Assembly: GCA_004194705.1 (NCBI GenBank)
Contig: SADC01001353.1
Span: 186,001-250,000, forward strand
Reading direction: 5' to 3'
Origin: Ditylenchus dipsaci
Taxonomy: Eukaryota > Nematoda > Chromadorea > Rhabditida > Anguinidae
Length of the DNA stretch: 64,000 bases
In this document: positions 44,963 to 56,476 of the stretch, piece by piece
How positions within the stretch are numbered: the first letter of the stretch is position 1
Layout: the number at the start of each line of letters is the position of its first letter
Notes under the pieces: generated by a model
Databases searched by the model: none
Told to the model about the DNA's origin: nothing
What the model saw: only the letters and a program-made list of their open reading frames with translations
Made by a program: the position numbers and the translations under genes

Positions 44963-45315
44963 CTACATTTGTAGGCAACGATAGGCAGGGGTAGGCGAGG
45001 ATATGCGAGCATAGGCAAGGGTAGGCGAGGATATGCGAGGTAGGAGAGGATAGGTGAGGATAAGCGAGGGTAGCCAAGGATAGGCGAGGATAGCCGAGAA
45101 TAGGCGAGGATAGGCGAGATAGAGTAGGTGGTTTAGAAGTAGGGGCTGATTATCTACCCTAAGCATTAATGCACTCGAAAGATTAATCTTCCCGAGCTAC
45201 CAATGTAAATGAACCACTAATACTCCCGAACCACAGGCAAAGTGCCCGAACAACTAATGTTCCCAATGACATAGCGCCGATAGGCGATAGGCGCTGCAGA
45301 CCCTAGTTTAAAGTA
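44963..45315. repeat. Third, partial copy of the minisatellite element
   Basis: On the minus strand GCGCCTATCGCCTATCGGCG, TTAGTTGTTCGG, TTTCGAGTGCATTAATGCTTA and the TATCCTCGCC array repeat 37755-37985. The rest of the element is missing. Confidence 0.75.
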
Positions 45316-46035
45316 AAGTAGACATTTGCGACAAATATTAACAACAAATAAAGTTAAGCAGCGGCAGATTTTTCTTTAGTCATATAAAAAAAATTCGGTC
45401 AAAATTTTCAGGAATTTGAATTTTTTGTCAGAAAATAACTTGGTTCGCTCAGAAACGCACCCGAGTGTGGCCAGAAGCCCATCAAAGTTTCTTTTTTGAG
45501 GGTTTACTAAAGGCAGAGTAACCTTATTGGAAAAATTCGATCGCACGCATCAGAATCTCACTTTGGCCAGCTCGATCGCTCACAATCTCAAAATAAGTCA
45601 CTAAAATCTGAAGTTCACTCCCCTTTAGTGAATCTCAAAAAAACTATCTTTAAGTGCTTCTGACCACTCTGGCTCAGATTCTGAGCGATATAAGTTATTT
45701 TCTAACTAACAAGTAGTAAAACTGACTTTGACCTGGGGGACTTCTATGACAAATTTTGTTTTGCGATTCTTGTAGAGCGTCCCGATTCCCTGACAATGTG
45801 TCTTCCCAGCTCTGAAGGTCCACAAAACGTGGTAGAAGGGTCACTTAAAGTTCGAAAAAACCGTCGATCCTATCATGGTTTTCATAGCCGACTTTTGGGC
45901 CATGGGTCATTCCAAAAATTCTATTCAGTTTCAGAGGTGAGGAGCCGGATTCATATGGGATTGGGCACGCTCTACAAGAATACGCGGATAAAAAAATTCA
46001 TCTAAAAAATCCTAGGTCACAGTCAGGGTCCCTTT
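45316..46035. other. No gene seen
   Basis: A short inverted pair TTGTAGAGCGTCCCGATTCC (45770) and GGATTGGGCACGCTCTACAA (45960) surrounds about 170 nt. Words such as TCACTTTGGCCAG / TGGCTCAGATTC hint at another decayed palindrome at 45430-45690. No exon was recognised. Confidence 0.4.
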
Positions 46036-46140
46036 CTTGTAAAAAATTTGCGGTGAGAAAAGAGTATTTTTGCGGTGATGAAAGAGTATTTTGCGGGAAG
46101 ATCACATTGCGGTAAGGAAAAATATTTGCGGTGATTTCAA
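46036..46140. repeat. TTTGCGGTGA tandem array
   Basis: Five loose units of TTTGCGGTGAgAAAAG type. It is related in sequence to the larger TTTGCGGCAAAAA array at 47275-47525. Confidence 0.6.
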
Positions 46141-46154
46141 AATGTGGCTTGAGT

Positions 46155-46975
46155 ATAGAATCCGCCCCCCCCACGGGGGCTGATCAGATCGAAGAGATAA
46201 CATCATATTCGTGTTTCCGACCCGATTTCATGAGAAAGCCGGCTGTTTTTTTGGTTCTGAGAAAAAAAAATTTTTCGAACCACAAGGGGTATCATGGTTT
46301 TTAGTCAAAATTGGAAAAAATTTAAATTGGCGCCTTTTGAATTTAAAGGGATTAAGGGCTGTATAGGGAGGGGAAGGGAACAAAAGGGGGCCACTAATCA
46401 ACAGGGCCACTAACAAGAAGATGTTGAACATAGTTTTGAATACTGGGGCCTACCGCATAAATAACTCTGGTATGCATGCTTTTTCATGCATCCAGAGTCA
46501 CTTCGAGTGATTTGTGTCTAAGGTATGTGGGTGTGCGCATCTCAACTCCAAGCCTCTCTGCGCCTCGAAGGGGGCTTGAGAGTTAGAGATGCGCGCACAC
46601 ACTTACCTAGACATGATTCCGAGAAGTACTCTTGAATATAAAATGCATATAGAGTCTCTTTTGCCACGGCCCAGTTGAAAAACATGGTGAGGCAGTCGAA
46701 GAATACAGATATTTAAATTTATAATGTTCTCCATAAAAGTGGCCCCTTTTATTCCCTTCCCCACCCAATACAGCCCTCAATCCCTTTAAAATTCAAAAAG
46801 CGCCAATTCAAATTTTTCAAATTTGACTAAAAAACCATGATCCCCCTGTGGTTCGAAAATTTTTTTTCTCAGAATTAAAAAAAACAGCCGGCTTTCTCAT
46901 GAAATCGGGTCGAGAAACACGAATATGATGTTATCTCCTCGATCTGATCAGCCCCGTGGGGGGGGGGGATTCTAT
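46155..46975. mobile_element. 820-bp foldback element with three-hairpin core
   Basis: Arms of about 240 nt: GGGGCTGATCAGATCGAAGAG left and CCTCGATCTGATCAGCCCCG right, plus GAGAAAGCCGGCTG / CAGCCGGCTTTCTC. The loop (46465-46625) is an inverted copy of the three-hairpin family. Part of an arm recurs at 33880. Confidence 0.85.
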
Positions 46976-47049
46976 ACTGCAACCAAAGTGTTTTGCGGTG
47001 AGAAAAATTACATCCATTACTAAAGTAAATTTGGCTGTAAAATTTTCAG

Positions 47050-47125
47050 TACAGTCGACGCTCTCTATAACGACTCTCAGGACCGGCTCAAACGAGTCGT
47101 TATAAAGAGCGTCAATAAATAAAGA
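47050..47125. repeat. Truncated pogo-like MITE
   Basis: TACAGTCGACGCTCTCTATA followed by CGAGTCGTTATAAAGAGCGTC. The inner palindrome is present but the right terminus is lost. Confidence 0.6.
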
Positions 47126-47274
47126 GCGTGAAAGTGAGTTACAGCCATTTTTTAAGGATATCCAGCACTCCTTTTGAGGTAGGATATGCCCCAAGCATAA
47201 ATTCTGGCTATCTTTGGACCAAGCAATTGGTCAACCTTGGTAACCATTTTTTTAAAACCTAGTTTTTCAGTGCG

Positions 47275-47525
47275 AAAATTGTTTAGTGAACAATTTCTTA
47301 TCGTTTTTAGCGTACAATTTTCGCGGCGAAAAAAAGGTTAATTTGCGGAAAAGTTTATTTGCGGCAAAAAAAAGTAAACTGGGTGTAACAAAAGTGTTTT
47401 TATACGGCAAAAATAAGTATTCTACGGCAAAATTTTTTTCGGCAGAAAAAAAGTCTTTTTGCGCAAGAAAGTGAACTTGCGGCAAAATAAAGTATTTTTA
47501 CGGCAAGAAAAATGTTTTGCCCGCA
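47275..47525. repeat. TTTGCGGCAAAAAAAG tandem array
   Basis: About eight imperfect units (TTTGCGGAAAAG, TTTGCGGCAAAAAAAAG, TACGGCAAAAATAAG, TGCGGCAAAATAAAG). Long open frames on both strands arise from this repeat and are not genes. Confidence 0.65.
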
Positions 47526-47548
47526 TTTTTCACTAGAAATATCAATTA

Positions 47549-48682
47549 TTACCGTATATTCTCTATGAATCCCCATGGGATTATTTTCAACCGCTCTCAG
47601 GGTGGGCGATTATTACAGAGCGGCGGATTATTTTCAACGTAAATTTGTTTGAATTCAGTAGTCCCAACACGAAAAATGCACATTATGAGTGTCTGTCCGA
47701 ATTTTCGCTAGTTTTTTATTTTTGTCGCAAATCATTTTTAACGAGCTTGTTTTTTTCTCGTCTTATCAAATCCCTGTTAAATGAGCTATTCCCAGGAGGT
47801 CCCGCTGAATGAAGATGACTGATATCGAACCAATGGTCAAACAACATTTTTTTCATCGGTCACAGCGAAATTTGCAGCAATATTTTGACAATAAATTAAA
47901 TCTATATTTCACTGGTTTTCACACTATTTAGCTCGAAACTTTATAAAAATGCAGCACAAATAACCAAAATAGCAGGTCAAACCACGCTAAAACATAGAGC
48001 ACAATATTCCAAGCATCGCAAGCCTAGTACTAAGCTTAGTACAGCGGGGTTGTTAATTTTTTACTACTGATTTGGCGATTACGATGACCTACTCACTGTA
48101 CTACTCTTTACTACTCACAACAATACTTGCCAGTAAAAAAGGATTCATCAGTTGCAAGAATAAATTAGGCAGCTTGAATCAGTGATTATGTGGATGCCTT
48201 AGCGCACTACAACTAATGCAATTTTCGTGTTCAGTGAGAGCATAATTGAGCAGTACAATCTTGGCCTAATTAATTTCTTGTTGCTAACTGGCTGTCATTG
48301 CACACACAAATTTTTTGTTTGGCTGATTTGAGAGTCGGCCAAGCCAACAGGATCAATCGCACCAAGGACTCGACATGCTCCGCGACATCAGGACTCAGAA
48401 CATGGCAAAGGACGGTCACAAAGTTTTTGAAGAAGATAGGGTCGAAGAAGACAAACTAGAAAAGAAGGACAACCGTAAAGAACTAAGAAACTTTGGAGAA
48501 ATTAAATGAAGACGGATATTTTTGTTGTTTGAGAGTTTCCTTAAATTTAGTGTCTAATAAAAATGTTGACCCAGAAGACAATTTAAGGGGTGGGGGATAT
48601 TAGAGGGTGGAGGATTATTTTTAAACCCCCTCGGGGGTAGGGGGATTATTAGAGAGTGGGGGAATTAATAGAGAAATACGGT
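47549..48682. mobile_element. TA-flanked 1.1-kb DNA element
   Basis: The left end TACCGTATATTCTCTAT and right end ATAGAGAAATACGGTATAG are inverted and bordered by TA. Subterminal GATTATT..GAGCGG words repeat. Inside, a short plus-strand frame (48374-48506) reads MLRDIRTQNMAKDGHKVF and then a Glu/Lys-rich tail, possibly a transposase remnant. The family is probably Tc1/mariner-related, judged from TA only. Confidence 0.65.
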
Positions 48683-48859
48683 ATAGATATTTTGCGGTCA
48701 ATTCGTCCACAAAATTTTATTATTTCTCAAACATGCTCTTCAACCCGAAATTGTGTGCTGAAAACGGTTTGTTGAGACAAAACCCTGTTTTGACTACTAG
48801 AATCTCAATACCTTGGGTTATTAGGAAAAAAAGAGAATCCAAAAAAAGAGTATCTATGT

Positions 48860-49035
48860 TACAAATTTGTCCCCGTCAATTCAACTTGATCTTCTTTGCG
48901 GATTTTTCAACTTGGTTTTTAACTAAACTATACAAAAATTAAATTCTAGGCATTGTTTCGTTAGAAACCAAGCTGAAAAATCTGTACATAATTTCAATGA
49001 TTCGGGAAAAAATTTTGAATTGGTGGGAACAAATT
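48860..49035. repeat. Family-2 palindromic MITE, copy 4
   Basis: TCTTTGCGGATTTTTCAACTT to AAGCTGAAAAATCTGTACA, with centre AAAATTAAATTCTAGGC and flank TTGAATTGGTGGG. The arms have decayed. Confidence 0.65.
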
Positions 49036-49184
49036 CAAAAATAGGACCATGTGAACCATTCAGATTGAGCATACAATAATTATATCATGCCTAGTTGACA
49101 GTGAAGCAGTGATTTAAATAGTCACAATCGATTGATCGATGGTTTAGACTAGTAGTCAGTGAACTTAAAAAAAAGATTAAGTAA

Positions 49185-49620
49185 GCGGCCAAGTACTTTT
49201 TCTGCTTCTTTTTAGATCAAAAGTGACTTGTTTTTTTTCTTTTAGTCACAGCAGCAAGTATACTAGCAGTTTCTCAAAGCGATGACAACATTATGTAGCC
49301 CTGCTATTCTAGTTCTAACAGCGTGACATTTATTGCAACATTGATAAAAAGGTTAGGACAAAAATGTAAAAATGTGAACCACATCATTTAAAAAAAATCG
49401 ACTTGTTTCAAGCTTTAATTTTTTTCTGCTTCATTTTGCAAAGATGTTTCAACAAATGATACGCCATCAAAAACTAGAAGAGCAGGGCTACATGATGGTG
49501 GTAAAAAATTTGCTAGAAAAAATTGCTAGTACACTGCTGCTGTGACTAAAAGAATAAAACAATGCACTTTTGATCCAAAAACAAGGCAGAAAAAGATCCA
49601 TCCAAAGTAAATACACCGTG
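49185..49620. mobile_element. Foldback element
   Basis: The left arm with GATCAAAAGTGA, AGTCACAGCAGCAAGTATAC and TGTAGCCCTGCTATTCTAG is mirrored at the right by CTAGAAGAGCAGGGCTACAT, GTGTACTAGC and GCACTTTTGATCC. Arms are about 140 nt. Confidence 0.75.
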
Positions 49621-49813
49621 CCTTGAAACCTTCATTTGAACCTTGATTTTTTTGCCGAACAACATTTCGCTTCTCGTTCCTGCCGAAATTGGACAACATT
49701 GAAGACGAACAACGCGTTTCAACTCTTGGTGTCGATATAAGGTTTGCCTCGACTAATAAACAAAATTAAAATTTAAATGTCAACAAAAAATAAATCTTTA
49801 TAAAAGTTTTAAA

Positions 49814-50182
49814 TACAGTCCACTCTCGATAATCCGTCACCCAAAAAGTTCGTTCTCGCCTAGGGTCCGACTCCTTTTTAACCTAATTTTGAAACTTTTA
49901 GCCAGTTATCTTTGGTCAATCTCGTCGCAAATATCGCAAGGATTCCGATTTTACCCGTCGTTTTTAAAAAATGTTAAAACTTTTGCCATTAAGACCCGCG
50001 CCTCTCGATAACCCGCCACCCTAATTTCAAAATAATGACCGTTAAAATCGGAATCCTTGCGATATTGGCGACTAGATTAACCAAAGATAACTGGCTAAAA
50101 GTTTCAAAAATTAGGTTAAAAAGGGGTCGACCCTATGCGGAACGAACTTTTTGGGGGGACGGATTATCGAGAGTGGACTGTA
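49814..50182. repeat. Pogo/Tigger-like foldback MITE
   Basis: TACAGTCCACTCTCGATAATC left and GATTATCGAGAGTGGACTGTA right, a perfect inverted pair with TA at both ends. The arms extend about 160 nt (AAAGTTCGTTC...; GGTCAATCTCGTC / GACTAGATTAACC). Confidence 0.85.
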
Positions 50183-50508
50183 TTTCAGAGCAAACATCTG
50201 TCCCCGCCAACTGGAAAGTCGAAATCGCTATGGAAGTAGTTGAAAATGGTTCTTTAAGTTAATTTTAACGCTAGGAATAACTCATTTTTAATTGGTTTCT
50301 CAACTTTTTATTTTATTTTAAGTGTTCACAATAGTGCTTATAAATTCATTTATTTTCAATTATCTTAGACACATTCCGCAGTAGAAGTTTCAAGCGAAAT
50401 GATTAATGCAAGAAACGCTTTAAATTAATTCTTTTCACCGATTTCTAAATATAAAAATAAAGTTATCTATTAAAAACATTTTACTCTACAATTATTCTAA
50501 ACGAATAG

Positions 50509-51696
50509 CTTTCAAAATGAACTACTCTTTTTGGTTACAATTTGCATTATATATGTTAGCTTCAATTGGCTTAGGCTTCAAGCTCAAGATCCATATCAAG
50601 GAAAGACTGGCAAAGTGCAAGGTTTTTGAATTGCTGCAAGGCTGCAAATATGGATTGTGCTGAAGATGGTATTTTTAATACGCACACCGATATATTTCTA
50701 ATAATCCTTCAGTCTGTGACAGCCCTTCTGAACCTCAGACTATAGCAAAACACTTTTATAGCCGTTTATTTCATTTTTCGTAATACAAACGGCTCAGTGA
50801 GCTTCAAGGGCGACATTCTATTTTCATTTCTAGTGTGAACAATGGTCGGGTGTAAAGCATAATTTTATTAATATCTTGAAATCTCAAAATGACTCTAGCG
50901 TATTTGAGTCTTTTTGAGTTTAACCGTTAACTGTGAATATTCTTTATAATATACGAGAAGTTCTACAGTTTTCCGTTTTTATCTATAATTATTTAGGAAA
51001 CGTCGATTTTAGGATTTTTGCTTTACCGGACAAAATACGCTTTATCAACACCCCCCACAAAGTCATAATGAAAAAAATTGAATATCACTTTAAATTTTGG
51101 TGAACACCCAATTTTTTCGAATTTCAAGACTGTTGTTATATTTCAAGAATTTTGTTTAGAAAACTTGGAAACCCGAACTTTTCAAAAATTTTAGGACTTT
51201 GGGACCGTGTTTGCCAAAATTTCTTTTTTGTAAATCGAACTTGGTCACGGTTTCGTTTTAGTCCTAACATTTTTTTAATAACTACAATTAATGCTTGATT
51301 AAATGACTCTTTAAGTCTGTAATTATTCACCTTCAATCGGGGCAACGGTGAATACAACAGCACTCTGTTTGGCTGATCACCTCAATGATTACATCAAGTG
51401 CTTTACCGACCATCAGGACAACTCTCAGTGCTGCAGTGATGCGGGCCTTAATGCATCTATGCAATTTGCCAAGACTATTGCAATGGTGTAAATCCCAGTA
51501 CTGGAATAATGTTGCGTAAGTAAATACTTATTAGAAAATTAGTTATATATTTATTTACAGATATATCATTTGCGTGAATCAAAGATCACTTATTTCCAAG
51601 TGCAATTTCGATGCTCTTACAAAAATTAGCAAATATCTAAAAATTATTTGTAAAGTTAATAATGATAAAAGCTCGCAAAATAAGCAAGTTTTATAA
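50509..51696 (+). CDS. Secreted DB-module cysteine-rich protein 2
   Basis: Three exons: 50517-50668, 51316-51515 and 51561-51696 (TAA). It opens MNYSFWLQFALYMLASIGLG, a signal peptide. The mature part shows DWQSARFLNCCKAANMDC, CNYSPSIGATVNTTALC, DYIKCFTDHQDNSQCCSDAG, ICQDYCNGVNPSTG and YIICVNQRSLISKCN, colinear with gene 1 and with identical intron phases (1, 2). It is a DB-module protein, extracellular, function unknown. Frames slip near 50578, 50605, 51474 and 51502; each is cured by one extra base, so decay and sequence error cannot be told apart. Acceptor AG 8 nt before the ATG. Its introns are only about 650 and 45 nt, unlike gene 1. The C-terminus is about 22 residues longer. Confidence 0.8.
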
Positions 51697-52404
51697 ATTA
51701 AAAATCATCTTTTGGATATCCTGTACATTCAAATACCGAAAAAGTTTTTTTTTTGCATTTTCGGCACTTATGCAGTTGACCACACCGAACTCTTCCTTTC
51801 TTTTATTTCTGAAAAGCGACCCGAAAACACATATTAGATATTTTTTCTCCTTAATGCTATACAAGAAACATTTTAAACAGTTTGTGATCCGAGGCCCCAA
51901 AGTTTTCTCAAAAAAAGTTGACTTTTGCTCATTTTTAAAGGTATTTTCGAATAAATTTTAGTCTATATATTATTCTATATATTGGGAACAGTTTTTCACC
52001 TTGTTAGTTAGTTATTTACCTTGGACTCTAATGCTTATATAAGCTCTGATTATTTTTATTCATATGTGGATACTAGTGCTGTCTCTTCTTCGAGTTGTTC
52101 TGCTGTATTGCTTTTTGAGCTTAAGCAAAGAAAATTATGAAATTCAGAAGAAAAGTAGCAAAAAACATGTTTGAATCTAACCTAACATATGCTGATCTAC
52201 CTTTGTCTGATGTAAGACCACGTAACTCCTTCATTTGGCCAAAAAACCTCACACAGGTCTCGCCTTAGATATGAGACCTCTAGATATAGAACCACATCGA
52301 GAGCGAAGTGACCAATAAAAATTGCCAGTTTAAAGCCAGTTCAAAATTGAGACAAAGTAGAAACGGAAAAAAACACAGATTAAATGCTCATTTTTTTTGC
52401 TTAG
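51697..52404. other. Downstream of DB gene 2, mostly unassigned
   Basis: AT-rich. 52150-52240 carries a fragment of the family-8 word set (CATATGCTGATCTACC). No exon was recognised; the plus-strand frame at 51662-51961 overlaps the DB2 tail out of frame. Confidence 0.4.
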
Positions 52405-52506
52405 TACAGTCGACTCTCGATTTAACATACGGTCGATTTAACATACACACCGATTTAACATACGGCTCGGTCCCCAGGGTGTATGTTAAATCGAGAGTCG
52501 ACTGTA
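52405..52506. repeat. Near-perfect 102-bp pogo-like MITE
   Basis: CAGTCGACTCTCGATTTAAC continues for 24 bp and is repeated without mismatch inverted at the right end, with TA on both sides. The inner CGATTTAACATAC unit is repeated three times in all. The perfection suggests recent movement. Confidence 0.9.
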
Positions 52507-52599
52507 CAAACAACTTGACTGCCCTTAGACTCGGTACAAACTATGACTCGGTACCACGACTCAGTACACTTTTTTTACAAATTGTTCACGCTGCTTGCA

Positions 52600-53110
52600 T
52601 ATACCCCCTCCCTAAATTAACTTTTTTTAACGCGTTCTTAAACATTCTATATCGACGTAAAATCACCTCAGGCTTTCAAAAAAACATTACTTTTGGGTTC
52701 TTAATTAGAACTTCTAATCACTAAAAAATTGATTTCTGGGCATTTTGAAATTTTGATCATTTGCTTCTTTTACCATGTTTTTCAACATGGCACTTGGCAA
52801 AAAAGAGTATTTTTAATGTATTTTTAATTAAGAGTCTTGTATTACAGCTCGGAATTATGTCTAAGACATGTGGTGTGAGCATCTCTAACCAACCAAGCCC
52901 CTGCGCGCCCTTCGGGGCGCACCCACATACTTAGACACAAATCACTCGAAAGTGACTCTGGATGCATGAAAAAGCATGCATACCAGATCTTATTCATGCG
53001 GTAGCCTCAGTACTCAAAACTTGTTCAACATCTTCCTTTTTGTTCAAAATTGGCTTCTTTTCGGTCCATTTTTGGCCCAATACAGCCCTAAATCCCTTGA
53101 AAAATCGTTA
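52600..53110. repeat. Partial copy of the 29.4-kb composite with three-hairpin core
   Basis: 52600-52840 follows 29480-29715 (CTATATCGACGTAAAATCAC, GTTTTTCAACATGG). 52850-52990 is a three-hairpin copy with a deletion in the long stem. The right part resembles 29905-29990. Confidence 0.7.
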
Positions 53111-53139
53111 AAATGTGTACTTTTCGGTGGACCCAAAAC

Positions 53140-53290
53140 ACAAGGGACTGGCGCCAGGTGTGCACTATGGCGGGTGGTGCACTATGGCGGGGGTTACTAT
53201 GAATGGAGTTGACTGTGTGGTGGCCAACCACATCGGAACCAGGTATGCACTATGGCGGGTGTGCGCTATGGAGGAGTTGACTGTACCGAG
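53140..53290. repeat. GCACTATGGCGGG repeat block
   Basis: Four GTGCACTATGGCGGG-like units and two GGAGTTGACTGT ends. It looks like the end of a nested pogo-like element with a different inner word. Confidence 0.55.
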
Positions 53291-53581
53291 TCATGGTACC
53301 TAGTCGGGTTATACCAACCACTCATTACTTTGTTGTCAAAACATTTTCGACTTTTCACTTTTCAAACTATATTAAACAATCAGGTTAAACACTAGGATTT
53401 ATGTTTTTTGAACAACAGGGAAGACCAAGGCATATTTCAGAACCTGATTGCTATATGACCACTGTTGCATGGTCCTCAGGGTGCTTTTATTCTTACACTG
53501 TTCTATACACTTCCAATATATAAAGCAACACATGTTGAATACACAGTCAAAAAATGATCTGATTAAGGGTGCCGAAATCAC

Positions 53582-56162
53582 TGAAGACAATATTTGAGCA
53601 CTGAACAGAATCTGAAGTTTTTTGATGAATTCTGGATGATTAAGCAGCTGGGCGTCATTAACCCAAATGCCGATTCTATAGCTGCGCTTTCGACTTTCAA
53701 GAACTACTCCATCAACACTGTCGTGAACGGGTAGAGGTTCACATGAACTATTTTGAATAAAATACTAGTCCAGTAGTTTTTGAAGTCTAAGCCTTTTTCT
53801 ACATCCACATGAAAGATGGCTCCAGGTCGTTGTTTGGACTGACGCCACTCTGGTCTAGCGCCAACTTTGAAGTACAATTGGGCGGTTCCTAAACTTATTT
53901 ATTTCGAGAAAAAAAATCGGGTTATGCAGATTATTAAAAAAGCTACTTTTAAAAAAGTTAATAGTAAAAGAGCAGATAACGTCGTCATTTCATTGTAAAT
54001 ATTGGCTTTAATCATAATTATTGTGGCATTTTTAAAAGGGTTTTTGTAAACATGCTCTCATCATTTTTATTTGTCATACACCATAAGATAGGCTCCTCCT
54101 TGGCCTTTCCAGCTTCCCTTGTTTATTAATAATAAAAAATGGTTAAAGTGCTTTAAAGAAATCAGGTGCGAAAATAGAACGCTTAAAGGGGGTGTACATT
54201 TATCGCTTTAACTAGTCAAAAATTAATTTAGAATTTAGCGCTTTAGCAAAATTTTATGACTATGTTGAAGCGCAGCTCAAGAACCACAAAACCCAGGCAC
54301 AGAATGATTTTTGAAAAATCTAAGCGGTGAGATATGGCTTTTTGCAAAAAATCAATTTCTTGAAAAAATGACCAAAGGCAAAAGTTTTTCCAATTTTTTT
54401 CGGATTTATCCTTTTCACAAAACCAAAAAGTCAGACCTCAACACTCAGGATTTTGAAGGTCATTTACTGCCCTAACGCTACGCTACAACATGATTGAGAT
54501 GTTTTGACCAGTTAAAGGGATGAAAATACTTGGGTGTACACCCTAAACTGCCGATTTTTTCACCTGATTTCTTTGAAGCACTTGTACCCTTTATGTTTGT
54601 TTATAAATGAACAAATGATGGCTCGTTATAAAAACCCATTCGAAGGGCTATCGAATGATGTACAACTTATCAAAAAAATAACCAGAACATTTTTATAAAA
54701 CAACATTTTATTTGTGATGTAATAGTTATGACTGAACCCAATATTTCACACCTTTCTGTTTTTTTTATTTTAAGCCAAATCTTAAAAATTACATTTTTAT
54801 CCTATTATAACAAAACACTGTAACTTTAAAAAAGAAATGGAGATATTACACTTTACTGAACAAACTGAAAGTTGAGATATTTACTGATTTGAGTGAAGAA
54901 CTTGAACAAAAAATTAACTTACTTCAATTTTTAATATTTTCTAATAAGCTTGCTAGCTTATTAGAAAGCTGAAATCCAAGCTACGCTTCAGCATAAAAAA
55001 TTACGGGTCTAATCTACTTTAGGCATCCATAGTCGCTTTAAGCATCCAAAAAAATGTGGCGTCCAAGAAAAATAAAATTAGGCGTCCGATGAAAGTTTAG
55101 GTGTCCATATCAAAAAAGCATGTTGTGAATATATATCAATGTCAGTTTAAAGTAACAACATAAGACCTATAAATAGGTATTCTACCTCGTTTTGGTCACG
55201 GAAGCTAAGCAAAAAGAGTATTTCTCAGAATCATGTCTGAGGTAAGTGAGTGCGCGCATCTCTAACTCTCAAGCCCTCTTCGGGGGCGCAGGCGGATTGG
55301 GACTTGGAGTTGAGATGCGCACACCCACATACCTTAGACACAAATCACTCGAAAGTGACTCTGGATGCATGAAAAAGCATATATGCACACCAGAGTTTAT
55401 TTATGCGGTAGGCCTCAGTCTTCAAAACTATGTCCAAATTCCATATTTAGAGTACTTAGGTACCCGTTAAAAAACCTGTCTGGCTGTGAACCGTAGCCTG
55501 GAAGGTTTGAAAAAATTCATATCTTTGAAAAAGTATGCAAAAATGAGCCTATATTTGAAAATATGCTAGTAGCTATTAGAGAAATGTATTCATTCGATGC
55601 TAGAATATTTATAGGTATATTTATTTATAGTATTATCCAATGTTAGATGGATTAAAATTAGTATGTTATGACCACTAATATATAATGTTACATTTAGAAA
55701 AATTGCCTTGTAAAAACATTGGACGCCTAAAATTTTTATTCGAGTCCTGTGGACGCCCCATTTTACGTTGGACCCCTAAACTCATCTTGGACGCCTAAAG
55801 CGACTATGGACGCCTAAAGTAGATTAGTACCGATATTATAATGGTCATATTAAAAAAATAAAGTAGAAAATTTAATTTTTAAAATGGTACCGAAAGGGAA
55901 ACTGCAGATCAAGGCTGGGACCAGCAGTTTTTTTTAAACTTTTTCCTGTTTTAACTGGTTTTGTATATTCTAAAACAATTACCTGCTTTAATATTTCCGG
56001 TGAACATTGGTCTAGATGAGCGTAGAATTGGTCATATTATTGATGTCTTTGCCTTTTTGAAGAAAGTGCGACCAAGTGTCAGCACTAGCATCCCAGTCTC
56101 CTTGTTCGTCGCTCCAAGACCAGAACACGTAGCGTTGCTCAAAAGCTCAACCATTTGCTATT
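53582..56162 (-). CDS. Divergent eIF4E-like protein, two exons, frame breaks
   Basis: eIF4E binds the m7G cap of mRNA. Exon A, 56137 (or 56162) to 55983, reads YVFWSWSDEQGDWDASAD and, after a frame slip near 56015, RPMFTGNIKAG. Exon B, 53888-53582, continues AQLYFKVGARPEWRQSKQ, DFKNYWTSILF and, after a slip near 53755, DGVVLESRKRSYRIGIWV. Order, spacing and phase (G plus GA) fit an eIF4E fold with the three cap-stacking Trp positions kept. The Glu that follows the second Trp in the family (W-E) is Arg here, and the TVEDFW motif is missing, so classical cap binding is doubtful. The N-terminal exon is not seen. It is a fast-evolving paralog or a pseudogene. Confidence 0.6.
54145..54595. repeat. 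Foldback element in eIF4E-like intron
   Basis: GTGCTTTAAAGAAATCAGGTG left and CACCTGATTTCTTTGAAGCAC right. GGGGGTGTACATTTATC is mirrored by GGGTGTACACCC. Arms about 75 nt. Confidence 0.75.
55005..55835. mobile_element. 830-bp foldback element with three-hairpin core
   Basis: TCTAATCTACTTTAGGCATCC left is mirrored by GGACGCCTAAAGTAGATTAG right; the GGCGTCC/GGACGCC word repeats five times per arm. The loop holds a three-hairpin copy at 55225-55400. It lies in the eIF4E-like intron. Confidence 0.8.
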
Positions 56163-56476
56163 CTGTAAACAAAAATAAAGACATAAACACATTAATTTTA
56201 ATTTTGCCGGGTCTTCAGGCTTTGTCTATACCGGAAAGATTCGACATGTGAAAAAATTAACACGAAAGTCAAGAAAAAAAAACATGAGAATACGCAATCA
56301 TTTCTGATATAGCGAACAAAAATTTTGAGAAACCTATCAATGATTTTTCAAAATTTTCGATTTCGCACCATGACGCGGGTATCATGGGTTTTGGAAATTC
56401 CAAACTTGCGCTTTTCAGCTGAACTTTACTTTTGGAAAAATTCGGGACTTTTCGTTTATCTAAAAGGTTATATCAA

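Noticed and set aside
55225..55400. Three-hairpin repeat as an SL or snRNA gene
   Set aside because: It has a donor-like site and hairpins but no Sm site, and all copies sit inside transposon loops; kept as a repeat.
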